Positions 24,946 to 33,552 of a stretch of 64,000 bases of DNA are shown here, piece by piece (position 1 is the stretch's first letter; the number at the start of each line of letters is the position of its first letter). The notes under the pieces are model-generated. The model worked only from the letters and a program-made list of their open reading frames with translations. It was not told where the DNA came from and ran no database searches. The DNA is from Paenibacillus silagei (GTDB taxonomy: Bacteria; Bacillota; Bacilli; Paenibacillales; Paenibacillaceae). The stretch spans positions 48,815 through 112,814 of the forward strand of contig NZ_JAGGLV010000024.1 in assembly GCF_017874735.1 (NCBI RefSeq), given 5' to 3'. Both the position numbers and the translations under genes were made by a program.

Positions 24946-26934
24946 CTACAGCGAGATCAGCCTGTATTCATAAGCGCCAATGGGCAGCGGACCGGCGGGC
25001 ACAGGAGTGCCGGTCAACACATCCTGCCCGCTGCGCGGCAGTGTGACGCTGCCTCCAAGGCCGTCCATGTTGACGAGCGTCCACAGCTCCCCGGCAGCGC
25101 CGCTTCTCGGGCAGAGAATGGTGCCCGGCGTGACATCAGTGCGCCGGGTGACTCCGGCCCGGGCGGCATAATGCTCAATCAGCGCGCATAGCTGCTTGTC
25201 GCCCTCGCCGCCCGAGGGCAGCGAGCCAAGCATGACGATGGCTCCCCGGCCATAGGGCTGCTCGGTCAGGTAGGCCAGGCCCGGCGTCCGGCCTTCCGTG
25301 ATCATGCCGATCACGGTGGCTCCGCCCGGCAGCGGCTCGAACACCGCGCTCCACAGCGACAGCGGCGCGGAGCAGCCGAAGGCCTCCCCGATGCTGCCCG
25401 TCCCCTCCATCGGGTAGACGAAGGTAGTCTTCACTCCGGCGCAGCGCTCCAGTTCCCCCAGCGCAGCATCTGTATGCAGGGTATGCTCGGCGGTGCGGCC
25501 TCCGCTAAGCGGGCCAACGATCCAGATGCCGCCAGCCGCGGTGAAGGCGAGCGCCCGCGCCATGTATTCCGGCGACAGATAATGGACAAAAGGCGTGAAC
25601 AGCAGCTTATAGCCGCTTAAATCGCCGCCTTCCGGCAGCAGGTCACGGTGAATCCCCAGATCGAGAATCCGTCTGTAAAAGTCCCCCAGCAGGGAACGGT
25701 AGTTCAGCTGCCGGTGCGGCTCCGTGGCCAGGAACGCCTTGGCCCGGTCCGAATAAGTAATCGCCACCTCGGCCTGCACTGGCCGGGTATTCAGCATGTG
25801 CGGCTCGATCCGCAGCCTGGCGGCGGAAGCTGTGCGCACATTGTCATACCCGAGCGCAGGCTGGCCCCAGGCGCTGATAATCGAGCTGTGCGTCTGCTCG
25901 CTGCCCGTGCGCTGCTGCCGCCACAGCCAGTAGCAGAAGGCGCCCGCCCCTAGCGCATAGGCGGCCACAGCTTCGGCGGTAAGATAGCCGTCCGGGTGCG
26001 GCTCGCCGTAGCTTGTTAGCGAAGCGGCATAGGCCGGGCCGGTCTCCATCAGCCAGAAATCCCGCCCGGGCTTGAACCCGCGCCACAGATCACAGTTCAG
26101 CAGATAAGCGTGCCTGTTGGCCTGAGAGGCGTAGGTGTCGAACGAAGCGAAATCAAGCTCCCGGAACAGCTGCTCATTGTCCAGATGAAAAGGGACATTG
26201 CTATTGTGCGTGATCGGAGATGCGGAATAGCGGCGGATGATCGCCGCCTGTTCCCCTGCGAACTCCGCAACCTTCTCCATCTGGAACAGCCGGTACTGGG
26301 TGACGAGCGATGAATTATGCAGAAAAGGCGTAGCCACCGGCTGCGGCACCTGATCGAACCGCTGGTAGGTGTGGCTCCACACGCCGGTTCCCCACGCTAC
26401 ATTCAGCTCGCCGATGCTACCGTAACGGTGCTCCAGCCACTCATGCCACAGGGAGCGGCAGGACCCGCACATGCATTCCGCCACATGTGCCTTCAACTCG
26501 TTGTCGAGCTGCCAGGCAACTAGGCCGGGGAGCTGCCCCAGCACCCGGGCCAGTTCTTCCGTAATTACCGCAGCCCGCTGTCGGAAATAAGGGTTATTCG
26601 TGCAGACATGCTGTCTGGACCCGTGGCTCATCACCGCCCCGTCTGCCCGGATGTGTAGACGCTCCGGGTGCCCGTGGGTCAGCCAGACCGGCGGGGTCGC
26701 GGTCGGCGTACACATGACCGTATCGATGCCATGGGCATGGAGCTGCCGGATATGCTCAGCGAACGGCCGGACATCGATGGAGTCTTCCTCCGGCTCCAGC
26801 AGCGACCAGATGAATTCGCCCATGCGTACCAGATTAATCCCGGTCTCCTGCATGAGCTGAAGATCCTGCTGCCGCTCAGCTTCTCCCCACAGCTCCGGGT
26901 ACCATGCGGCACCGTAATATAGCTTTTGCTTCAT
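24946..26934 (-). CDS. GH42 beta-galactosidase (YesZ-like)
   Basis: 662 residues. A TIM barrel begins Y-Y-G-A-A-W-Y-P-E-L-W, as in family GH42. The acid/base is Glu146 in W-Q-L-D-N-E and the nucleophile is Glu297 in W-L-M-E-T-G-P. The zinc-binding cysteines of the family are present (Cys111 and C-M-C-G-S-C near 154-159). Trimerisation and C-terminal domains follow. No signal peptide, so it acts on imported galactosides, plausibly galactan or arabinogalactan side chains of rhamnogalacturonan I. I use the ATG at 26934 with AAGGAGG nine bases upstream. It is divergent from the transporter genes that start at 27460. Confidence 0.92.
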   Translation of the reverse strand: MKQKLYYGAAWYPELWGEAERQQDLQLMQETGINLVRMGEFIWSLLEPEEDSIDVRPFAEHIRQLHAHGIDTVMCTPTATPPVWLTHGHPERLHIRADGAVMSHGSRQHVCTNNPYFRQRAAVITEELARVLGQLPGLVAWQLDNELKAHVAECMCGSCRSLWHEWLEHRYGSIGELNVAWGTGVWSHTYQRFDQVPQPVATPFLHNSSLVTQYRLFQMEKVAEFAGEQAAIIRRYSASPITHNSNVPFHLDNEQLFRELDFASFDTYASQANRHAYLLNCDLWRGFKPGRDFWLMETGPAYAASLTSYGEPHPDGYLTAEAVAAYALGAGAFCYWLWRQQRTGSEQTHSSIISAWGQPALGYDNVRTASAARLRIEPHMLNTRPVQAEVAITYSDRAKAFLATEPHRQLNYRSLLGDFYRRILDLGIHRDLLPEGGDLSGYKLLFTPFVHYLSPEYMARALAFTAAGGIWIVGPLSGGRTAEHTLHTDAALGELERCAGVKTTFVYPMEGTGSIGEAFGCSAPLSLWSAVFEPLPGGATVIGMITEGRTPGLAYLTEQPYGRGAIVMLGSLPSGGEGDKQLCALIEHYAARAGVTRRTDVTPGTILCPRSGAAGELWTLVNMDGLGGSVTLPRSGQDVLTGTPVPAGPLPIGAYEYRLISL

Positions 26935-27062
26935 TCTTTTGACCTCCTTGAAACAGCCCCACACGGGTTCTGTATGATCTTATCTTTCTATTCCCCATCC
27001 CTAAGCTATATAGTTTGAACTTGAAAACATAAATTTTGGGAGGAGTGGCGGAAGGGAATTTT

Positions 27063-27232
27063 GGAGCTGCATTAGCGGTAGCGACCGCCTGAAAGCTTTC
27101 CGCAGGAAAGCTCGCATCGTAAGCATCAGCTGTCTGCGGATTTCAACCGTTAAAAACGGTATATATCAAGTAATCTGCAGACAACAGCGGCCGGAAGCCC
27201 AAAACTTCTCTGGAGTCACGGATATCCCATAC
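27063..27232. repeat. Dispersed structured element, copy A
   Basis: Begins with AGCGGTAGCGACCGCC, which can form a short stem. Two nested stems follow: TCTGCGGATT (27133-27142) pairs with AATCTGCAGA (27172-27181), and inside it ACCGTT pairs with AACGGT. It ends with CAGCGGCCGGAAGCCC and then TTCTCTGGAGTCACGG. Copy B is at 59569-59705. The region 26965-27459 has no gene. Confidence 0.7.
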
Positions 27233-27459
27233 TGAGTACTTACAAGGTTTAATTTATATAGTGTCCGCCCCCCCACGGCAATAGTAAAGTTTTGCCGGTT
27301 TTGGACTTTATTGCGGAAGCGGCGCAGAAGGCGTTCAAAGCGCTGTCCAAAAAGTCCGATTGCCGGAAAAATACCCGCCAACCATAATAGAAAGCGCAGC
27401 CACGGCAATGTAGTGAAGTGTAGTAGCGAGGCTGCTTATCCATACGGAGGTGAATGTCA

Positions 27460-28431
27460 ATGAAGCAAGGAGCGGCATTGGGGGCAGCAGAGGTAAGCGC
27501 AGGTACAAGCTTCCGCCGCAGCAGGCGCGAGCAGCGCTTCAGACGTCTGAAGCGGGACAAATGGCTTTACATTCTGCTCAGCCCCGGACTCCTGTATTTC
27601 CTGCTGTTCAAATATGTGCCGATGTGGGGAGTGCTGCTCGCCTTTAAGGATTATCAGCCTTTTCTGGGCTTTTGGAAGAGCGGCTGGGTCGGCCTGGAGC
27701 ATTTCCGCACGTTTTTTCAGAACCCTGATTTCTTCATGCTGCTGCGCAATACGCTGGTGCTGTCGCTGTATAATCTGGTGTTCTTTTTCCCGGCACCGAT
27801 TATTCTGGCGCTGCTGCTCAATGAGATCCGGTTCTCCTTCTATAAAAGGACGATACAGACGCTGATCTATGTGCCTCACTTCATCTCGATGGTCATCGTC
27901 GCCAGTATCTCCTACGTGTTCCTTACGACACAGGGCGGTGCGGTCAACGAATTCCTGTTCACGTTCACCGGGCGCAAGATCGATTTCCTCGCCAGTCCCG
28001 ACTGGTTCCGCCCGATGATTATTCTGCAGACCATCTGGAAGGAATGCGGCTGGGGGACGATTATTTTCCTCGCTGCTCTGGCCGGTGTCGATGTGGAGCA
28101 ATATGAAGCAGCCGTGGTGGACGGGGCCAGCCGCTGGCGTCAGACCTGGCATATTACGCTGCCCGCGATCCGCAGTACGATTGTCATTCTGCTGATTCTG
28201 CGGATGGGCACGATTCTGGATAACGGCTTCGAGCAGATCTATCTGATGATGAATGCGCTGAACCGTGAGGTGGCGGAGGTCTTTGATACTTATGTGTATG
28301 CGCTGGGGATTACCCAGGGAGCGTTCAGCTACAGCACCGCCGTCGGCTTGTTCAAATCGGTCATCGGGGTCGTGCTGGTGCTCGGCACCAACTGGCTCGC
28401 CAAGAAGTCGGGCGAATCCGGATTATATTGA
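27460..28431 (+). CDS. ABC transporter permease, LplB type
   Basis: 323 residues. A basic N terminus of about 40 residues (R-R-S-R-R-E-Q-R) precedes six expected membrane segments. The EAA loop is near residue 210-240 (Q-Y-E-A-A-V-V-D-G-A-S-R-W then I-T-L-P-A-I-R). The opening block P-G-L-L-Y-F-L-L-F-K-Y-V-P-M-W-G is typical of LplB/YtcP-like polygalacturonan and rhamnogalacturonan permeases. I use the second ATG (27460), nine bases after GGAGG; the first is only three bases away. It is first in an operon with a second permease and a binding lipoprotein. Confidence 0.9.
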   Translation: MKQGAALGAAEVSAGTSFRRSRREQRFRRLKRDKWLYILLSPGLLYFLLFKYVPMWGVLLAFKDYQPFLGFWKSGWVGLEHFRTFFQNPDFFMLLRNTLVLSLYNLVFFFPAPIILALLLNEIRFSFYKRTIQTLIYVPHFISMVIVASISYVFLTTQGGAVNEFLFTFTGRKIDFLASPDWFRPMIILQTIWKECGWGTIIFLAALAGVDVEQYEAAVVDGASRWRQTWHITLPAIRSTIVILLILRMGTILDNGFEQIYLMMNALNREVAEVFDTYVYALGITQGAFSYSTAVGLFKSVIGVVLVLGTNWLAKKSGESGLY

Positions 28432-28447
28432 AAAGGAGGCATTATGT

Positions 28448-29332
28448 GTGGCTAAACGTTACCGCAGCGCCGGAGAGATCACCTTTGACGTCTTTAATTA
28501 CGTGGTGCTGGGCATCATCGGGATCGCAGCCATCCTGCCGTTCCTGTTTGTAGTCGCCGGTTCCTTCGCCACCGAGGCGGAAATTACGAAGCGCGCTGTC
28601 TTTTTGATTCCGACGACGATCTCGCTGGACGCCTACCGGTTTATTTTCTCCACAGATACCATTGTCCGGAGCATCGGGGTGTCGCTGTACGTGACAGTGA
28701 TCGGGACGGCAGTCAATTTGTTCTTCACGGTTACCATGGCGTATCCGATGGCGAAGCGGTACCTGATGGGCCGCAATCTGATCCTCAATCTGGTCATCTT
28801 CACCATGCTGTTCGGGGGCGGGATGATTCCCACCTATCTGGTGATCCGCGAGCTGCATCTGCTCGATACGCTGAATGCCTTGATTCTTCCGGGGGCGATC
28901 AGCGCCTTCAATCTGATTATTGTGAAGAACTTCTTCCAGGAGCTTCCGGCCGAGATGGAGGAGGCGGCACGCATCGACGGCTGTACGGAGCTGGGGCTGC
29001 TGTGGAGGATTGTGCTGCCGCTGTCGAAGCCGGTGCTGGCGACGTTCACGCTCTTTTATGCGGTCGGACACTGGAATAACTTCTTCTCGGCGCTGCTCTA
29101 TATTAATGATCCATCCAAGTGGCCGCTCCAGGTGATGCTGCGTCAGATCGTCATGCTGTCCCAGTCGGCAGCGGGGGATCTCAGCTCCATGGACCCCAAT
29201 TTCGTGCAGCCGCCGGAGCAGTCGATCAAAATGGCCGTCATCGTGGTCGGCACCTTGCCGATTATGTGCGTGTATCCGTTTCTGCAGAAGCATTTTGCCA
29301 AAGGGGTGATGCTGGGTTCAGTCAAAGGGTAA
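28448..29332 (+). CDS. ABC transporter permease, LplC/YtcP type
   Basis: 294 residues starting at GTG 28448, seven bases after AAAAGGAGG; the frame is open far upstream within the previous gene, but only this start has a ribosome site. Six membrane segments are expected. The EAA loop (E-M-E-E-A-A-R-I-D-G-C-T-E, then I-V-L-P-L-S-K-P) and the ending G-V-M-L-G-S-V-K-G are typical. It pairs with the LplB-type permease. Confidence 0.92.
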   Translation: MAKRYRSAGEITFDVFNYVVLGIIGIAAILPFLFVVAGSFATEAEITKRAVFLIPTTISLDAYRFIFSTDTIVRSIGVSLYVTVIGTAVNLFFTVTMAYPMAKRYLMGRNLILNLVIFTMLFGGGMIPTYLVIRELHLLDTLNALILPGAISAFNLIIVKNFFQELPAEMEEAARIDGCTELGLLWRIVLPLSKPVLATFTLFYAVGHWNNFFSALLYINDPSKWPLQVMLRQIVMLSQSAAGDLSSMDPNFVQPPEQSIKMAVIVVGTLPIMCVYPFLQKHFAKGVMLGSVKG

Positions 29333-29362
29333 GCGGTTAGTCAACATATAAAGGGAGGCCAA

Positions 29363-30976
29363 GTGATGATGAAGATGAAGCGGAGCCAAGGTTCACGGTC
29401 TGTGAAAAAAGGGTTGTTCATGCTGCTGGCTATGATTATGATTCTAAGTGTATTGTCCGGCTGCGGCGGGAATGGGGAGAATACGGGAGCAGGACAGAAG
29501 GAGACTGCCGGGGATAGCGGGAAGGCGGACGGAACCGCCAAGGCTGAGGAGCCGCTTGCGCTGACATTGATGCTGCCGATTTTCAAAACCAATTATCCGA
29601 AGGACGGCAGTCCGGTCGCCGCCAAGCTGGAGGAGCTGACGAACACCAAAATCCATTTCGAATGGGTGCCGAATGCATCCTATGCCGACAAATTTAACAT
29701 TACGCTCGCTTCCGGCAAGCTGCCTGATATTATGTATGTAGGTGACGTGAAAGCGTCCAGCTTCGTCAATGCGGCCAGATCCGGCGCTTTCTGGGAGGTG
29801 GGTCCGTATCTCAAGGATTATCCGAATCTCAGCGGGGCGAAGGAGGTTATTCTGAATAACTCGGCCATCGACGGCAAGAATTACGGAATCTACAGAGGGC
29901 GGGCGCTGGGACGCAACGGTGTGGTGTTCCGCAAGGACTGGATGGAGAAGCTGGGGCTTGAGAACCCGAAGACCGTGGACGATTTCTATAATATGCTGCG
30001 AGCGTTCAAGGAGCAGGACCCGGACGGCAACGGCCAGGCGGATACGTATGGCATGGTGCTGGTCAAGTGGACCGGCCAGTGGGCCAGCGGCTTCGATACG
30101 ATGAAGCTGTGGTTCGGAGCACCGAACAAGTGGGGTGTGCAGGAAGGGAAGCTTGTGCCTGAGCATGAATACCCCGGTTATTTGGAAGCGCTTAAATTCA
30201 TGAAAAAGCTGTACGATGAGCAGCTGATCAACGCCGACTTCGCGGTGATGGACAGCTCTAAATGGAATGATCCGGTCGTCAACAACAAGGCCGGCGTCAT
30301 TGTCGATGTGGTCGATAACGCGGCCCGGCTGGATGACAAGATTCATGCCGCTCTGCAAAAGGAAGGCAAAGACGAGCCGGAACGCCATTATATGGATGTC
30401 ATCGGCGGTGTGAGCGGAGCGGACGGCGCGCTGCATACGCTTCCGACCTCGGGCTTCTCCGGCATGCTGGCGATTCCGAAGTCCTCGGTCAAAACCGAGG
30501 AGGAGCTGAAGCGGGTGCTGACCTTCCTGGACCGGCTGAATGACGAGGATCTGCAGACGATGCTGAACTATGGGATTGAAGGCGTGCATTACAAGCTGGT
30601 AGACGGATATATCGAACGCTCCAGCGATACCGTTCTGCTGGAATCGGAAGTGGAAGGCCTGAACCAGATGCTGCCGTTCATTCCTGAGGACAAGGCGAAG
30701 CAGGTGAAGCAGACGCCGCTGCGGCTGAAGCAGACTGAGGTACAGAAGACGAATGAAGCGACGATTGTGACCAATCCCGCCGAAGCGCTGATCTCGGCAG
30801 TCTATACGCAAAAGGGCTCGCAGCTCGATAACGTGATCAACGATGCGCGCATCAAATTTATTGTCGGCCAGATCGATGAGGCCGGGTTGAAGTCCGCTTT
30901 TGAGGTATGGCGGAAGACTGGCGGAGATGAGCTTGTGAAGGAAATGAATGAATTGTACGCCTCAGGCGGCAAGTAA
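29363..30976 (+). CDS. ABC transporter solute-binding lipoprotein, LplA/LipO type
   Basis: 537 residues with a basic N terminus, a hydrophobic stretch and the lipobox L-S-G-C-G (Cys about 34), then a Gly/Asp-rich tether. The long size and motifs such as D-W-M-E-K-L-G-L-E-N-P-K-T-V-D-D-F-Y (about 190-207) and D-P-D-G-N-G-Q-A-D-T-Y-G (about 213-224, a probable calcium loop) match the LplA/LipO family of binding proteins for oligo-uronides. GGGAGGCC ribosome site before the tandem ATGs. As in the other transporter, no ATPase gene is nearby. Confidence 0.92.
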   Translation: MMMKMKRSQGSRSVKKGLFMLLAMIMILSVLSGCGGNGENTGAGQKETAGDSGKADGTAKAEEPLALTLMLPIFKTNYPKDGSPVAAKLEELTNTKIHFEWVPNASYADKFNITLASGKLPDIMYVGDVKASSFVNAARSGAFWEVGPYLKDYPNLSGAKEVILNNSAIDGKNYGIYRGRALGRNGVVFRKDWMEKLGLENPKTVDDFYNMLRAFKEQDPDGNGQADTYGMVLVKWTGQWASGFDTMKLWFGAPNKWGVQEGKLVPEHEYPGYLEALKFMKKLYDEQLINADFAVMDSSKWNDPVVNNKAGVIVDVVDNAARLDDKIHAALQKEGKDEPERHYMDVIGGVSGADGALHTLPTSGFSGMLAIPKSSVKTEEELKRVLTFLDRLNDEDLQTMLNYGIEGVHYKLVDGYIERSSDTVLLESEVEGLNQMLPFIPEDKAKQVKQTPLRLKQTEVQKTNEATIVTNPAEALISAVYTQKGSQLDNVINDARIKFIVGQIDEAGLKSAFEVWRKTGGDELVKEMNELYASGGK

Positions 30977-31057
30977 AGTCCGGTCCTGCTCCAGTCTCCG
31001 GCCGGTCTGTCCCCGCTGCGGCTGCATGGCGGCAACTCTAAACTAAGGATTCGGCTG

Positions 31058-33433
31058 GTGAAACGAATGGAGAATGAAGCGGCAGGAGCACGGAACAGGT
31101 ATACCGGAGGCCGGGCGGGACGCAAGGGCCGGTATTACCGCAATAATCTCATTATTGTGCTGATCGTCTCGTCCATTCCCGGGCTGATCATTGGACTGCT
31201 GGTTTACTTTATGGCCGGGGGAAGTTTGGAAAAGGAGCTGCTCCGGATGCATAACCGGCAGATTGAGCAGCGGGCGGACAACATTAATGATCAATTGTCC
31301 AATCTGGAGCTGATGCTGGCCCATTGGGCGTTCGATCCGAAGTTCGACTACGGACTGAGCAACATGGATTTCACCCGGAATCATGAACGGGCCTGGGATA
31401 TTACGAAGACGCTGGTAGTCATGCAGGGTTCCAATTCCATGGTGCGGCAGGTTGAGCTGTATTTGGCCGGTAATCAGCCGGTACGCTTCGGCACGGAGTA
31501 CGGGACGTTGTCTGCGGAGGAGGAAGTGCTGTACGGGAAGCTGCTGAAGCAGGAGCGGAGCACGTACTGGACGGAATGGGCTTTTGATCCGGTGAACCCG
31601 GAGCAGAAGGAGCTGACGCTGGTGCACCATATCCCCGGCGGCAGCCGGGAGCCCTTCGGGGCGCTGCTGCTGCGGATGGATACAGAGAAGGTATCCGCGA
31701 TGCTGCGGACCATGACCCCGTACAACACGGGGGAGGTGTTCATGGAGCAGAAATCCGGCGGACTGTTCATCTCGGGGGGCGGGATGGATGCGCCTACGCC
31801 GCTGGTTACGGCGCTGCGGACGGCGATTACAGCCAAAGGCAGCCAGGATAGCGGATCCTTTTTGTATGACTGGAATGGGGTTACTTATGCGGTGACCTAC
31901 GGTAATTTCTCGCGGATTGCCAGCGAATGGCGGTATGTGTCGGCTTCTCCGATCTCCAGCGTAACCTCTCCAGTGGTCTGGCTGTCCCGGATGATTATCC
32001 TGGTCAGCTTGTGCGCCTTGCTGCTGGCGGCGTTCCTGTCCTGGATTGCTTCCCGCAGAATCTATTCGCCGGTCCGCCGCCTGCTTCAGACGCTGCTCCC
32101 TGAGCATGCGGCCTCCGGGGACCGGGTGGATGAGCTGACGCTGATCGAGCGGCACTGGCAGAACCTGCACGGACAGCAGCATGCTCTCCAGTACACGCTC
32201 TCGGAGCAGCTTCCGCATGTGCAGCAGAGCTTCCTGCACCAGCTGTTCCAGGGGTATCTGTATGCCTATTCCGAACAGGATCTTCAGAGCCGGATGAAGC
32301 AGTATAAGTGGGAAGTGGAGAACTGTACGTTCGTGGTGCTGTATATCCAATTGACCGGAATCTCCAGCCTGGAGGCCAAGTTCCGCAGCGGCGACGAGAG
32401 TCTGGTGTCGTTCGCGGCCGTCAATATTACCTTGGAGCTTGCCCGTGAGCATTTCGGCCGGGCGGAGACGGTCAATCTGCATGACCTTACCTCCGGTATG
32501 CTGCTGATGGAACCGGGAAGCGGCCCTGATCCGGCCCGCGTGGGCGCCTTCGGTGAAGAGCTGGCGGCTACCTTGAGCCGGATGCTTAAGCTGCAGGCCA
32601 CGGTGGCGTACAGTGCAAGGATTGGGAGCATCTCCGCGATTCCGCGGGCGTTCGAGGCGGCGAAGCAGGCGGCCAGCCACAGCAGATACGGAGGCGGGAA
32701 CCAGATCATCAGCCTGGAGCAGCTGGAGCGGGAGGGGCAGGGCGCCCCATTGCCGCAGTATTCCTTCGCGCTGGAGCGCGGGCTGATTCAGGCGCTGCGG
32801 ACCGGCGAAGCAGAGGAGGCGGACCGGCTGCTGGAGGAATTCCTGGAGACGCTCTCCGCAGGCGGCGCGAAGGTGATCGACGTACAGCAGGGCATGCTGC
32901 ATCTGCTCGGCGCAATTCTTCATGCGGTGCTGGAGGCCGGGATGGCCCAGAGCCAGTTATTCGGCGGCAGGAATCTGTATGCCAGTCTCTCGCAGATTCA
33001 TGAGCCGGGGCTGATTCTCTCCTGGTTCCGCACGCAGGTCATCGCCCCCTTCCTGAAGGAGCTGTGTGAACGGTCGGACGCCGGAATAAGAAGGACGATT
33101 GATCAGGCGATGCTATACATTCAGCAGCATTATATGGACAATATCTCGCTGGACAGCTGTGCGGATTATACAGGGACCAGCCCTTTTCTGCTCAGCAAAT
33201 CGTTCAAGCGGGTCACCGGGCAGAATTTCATCGATTATGTAACGGAACTGCGGCTCACCAAGGCGAAGGAGCTGCTGCGGGACACCGATCTGAAGATGAA
33301 CGATGTCGCCTTGCAGGTCGGCTATCAGCAGAGCTATTTCAACCGGATTTTCAAAAAACAGGAGGACATCACGCCGACACGTTACCGTGAGCTGAGCCGG
33401 CAGGAGGGGGAGAAGGAGAACGGGACCCGGTAA
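31058..33433 (+). CDS. Membrane-bound AraC family regulator (YesS-like)
   Basis: 791 residues. A basic N terminus (about 10-28) precedes a membrane segment at about 28-50, an extracytoplasmic sensor domain to about 300, and a second membrane segment at about 303-325. A cytoplasmic linker follows, then a two-motif AraC helix-turn-helix at about 690-785 (L-D-S-C-A-D-Y-T-G-T-S; M-N-D-V-A-L-Q-V-G-Y-Q). No receiver or kinase domain is present, so sensing and DNA binding are in one chain, as in B. subtilis YesS, which controls rhamnogalacturonan genes. GTG start with AAGGA upstream; an ATG nine bases on is possible. It is placed between the transporter and the depolymerase genes. Confidence 0.9.
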   Translation: MKRMENEAAGARNRYTGGRAGRKGRYYRNNLIIVLIVSSIPGLIIGLLVYFMAGGSLEKELLRMHNRQIEQRADNINDQLSNLELMLAHWAFDPKFDYGLSNMDFTRNHERAWDITKTLVVMQGSNSMVRQVELYLAGNQPVRFGTEYGTLSAEEEVLYGKLLKQERSTYWTEWAFDPVNPEQKELTLVHHIPGGSREPFGALLLRMDTEKVSAMLRTMTPYNTGEVFMEQKSGGLFISGGGMDAPTPLVTALRTAITAKGSQDSGSFLYDWNGVTYAVTYGNFSRIASEWRYVSASPISSVTSPVVWLSRMIILVSLCALLLAAFLSWIASRRIYSPVRRLLQTLLPEHAASGDRVDELTLIERHWQNLHGQQHALQYTLSEQLPHVQQSFLHQLFQGYLYAYSEQDLQSRMKQYKWEVENCTFVVLYIQLTGISSLEAKFRSGDESLVSFAAVNITLELAREHFGRAETVNLHDLTSGMLLMEPGSGPDPARVGAFGEELAATLSRMLKLQATVAYSARIGSISAIPRAFEAAKQAASHSRYGGGNQIISLEQLEREGQGAPLPQYSFALERGLIQALRTGEAEEADRLLEEFLETLSAGGAKVIDVQQGMLHLLGAILHAVLEAGMAQSQLFGGRNLYASLSQIHEPGLILSWFRTQVIAPFLKELCERSDAGIRRTIDQAMLYIQQHYMDNISLDSCADYTGTSPFLLSKSFKRVTGQNFIDYVTELRLTKAKELLRDTDLKMNDVALQVGYQQSYFNRIFKKQEDITPTRYRELSRQEGEKENGTR

Positions 33434-33552
33434 TCAGGGACCGGCTCCAGAATGACTGCGGCTCACTTCCTGTGATCCCGGCGTCCACAAGCCTCCTGCT
33501 CCGGGAACGGTTCATTCGTCCGGGTGATGTCCCATCAAGGAGATGACAGAAG

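Noticed and set aside
29444..30811. 455-codon open frame on the minus strand
   Set aside because: Antisense shadow of the binding-protein gene; no ribosome site or motif.
31043..32923. 626-codon open frame on the minus strand
   Set aside because: Antisense shadow of the YesS-like gene, with typical shadow composition and no family motif.
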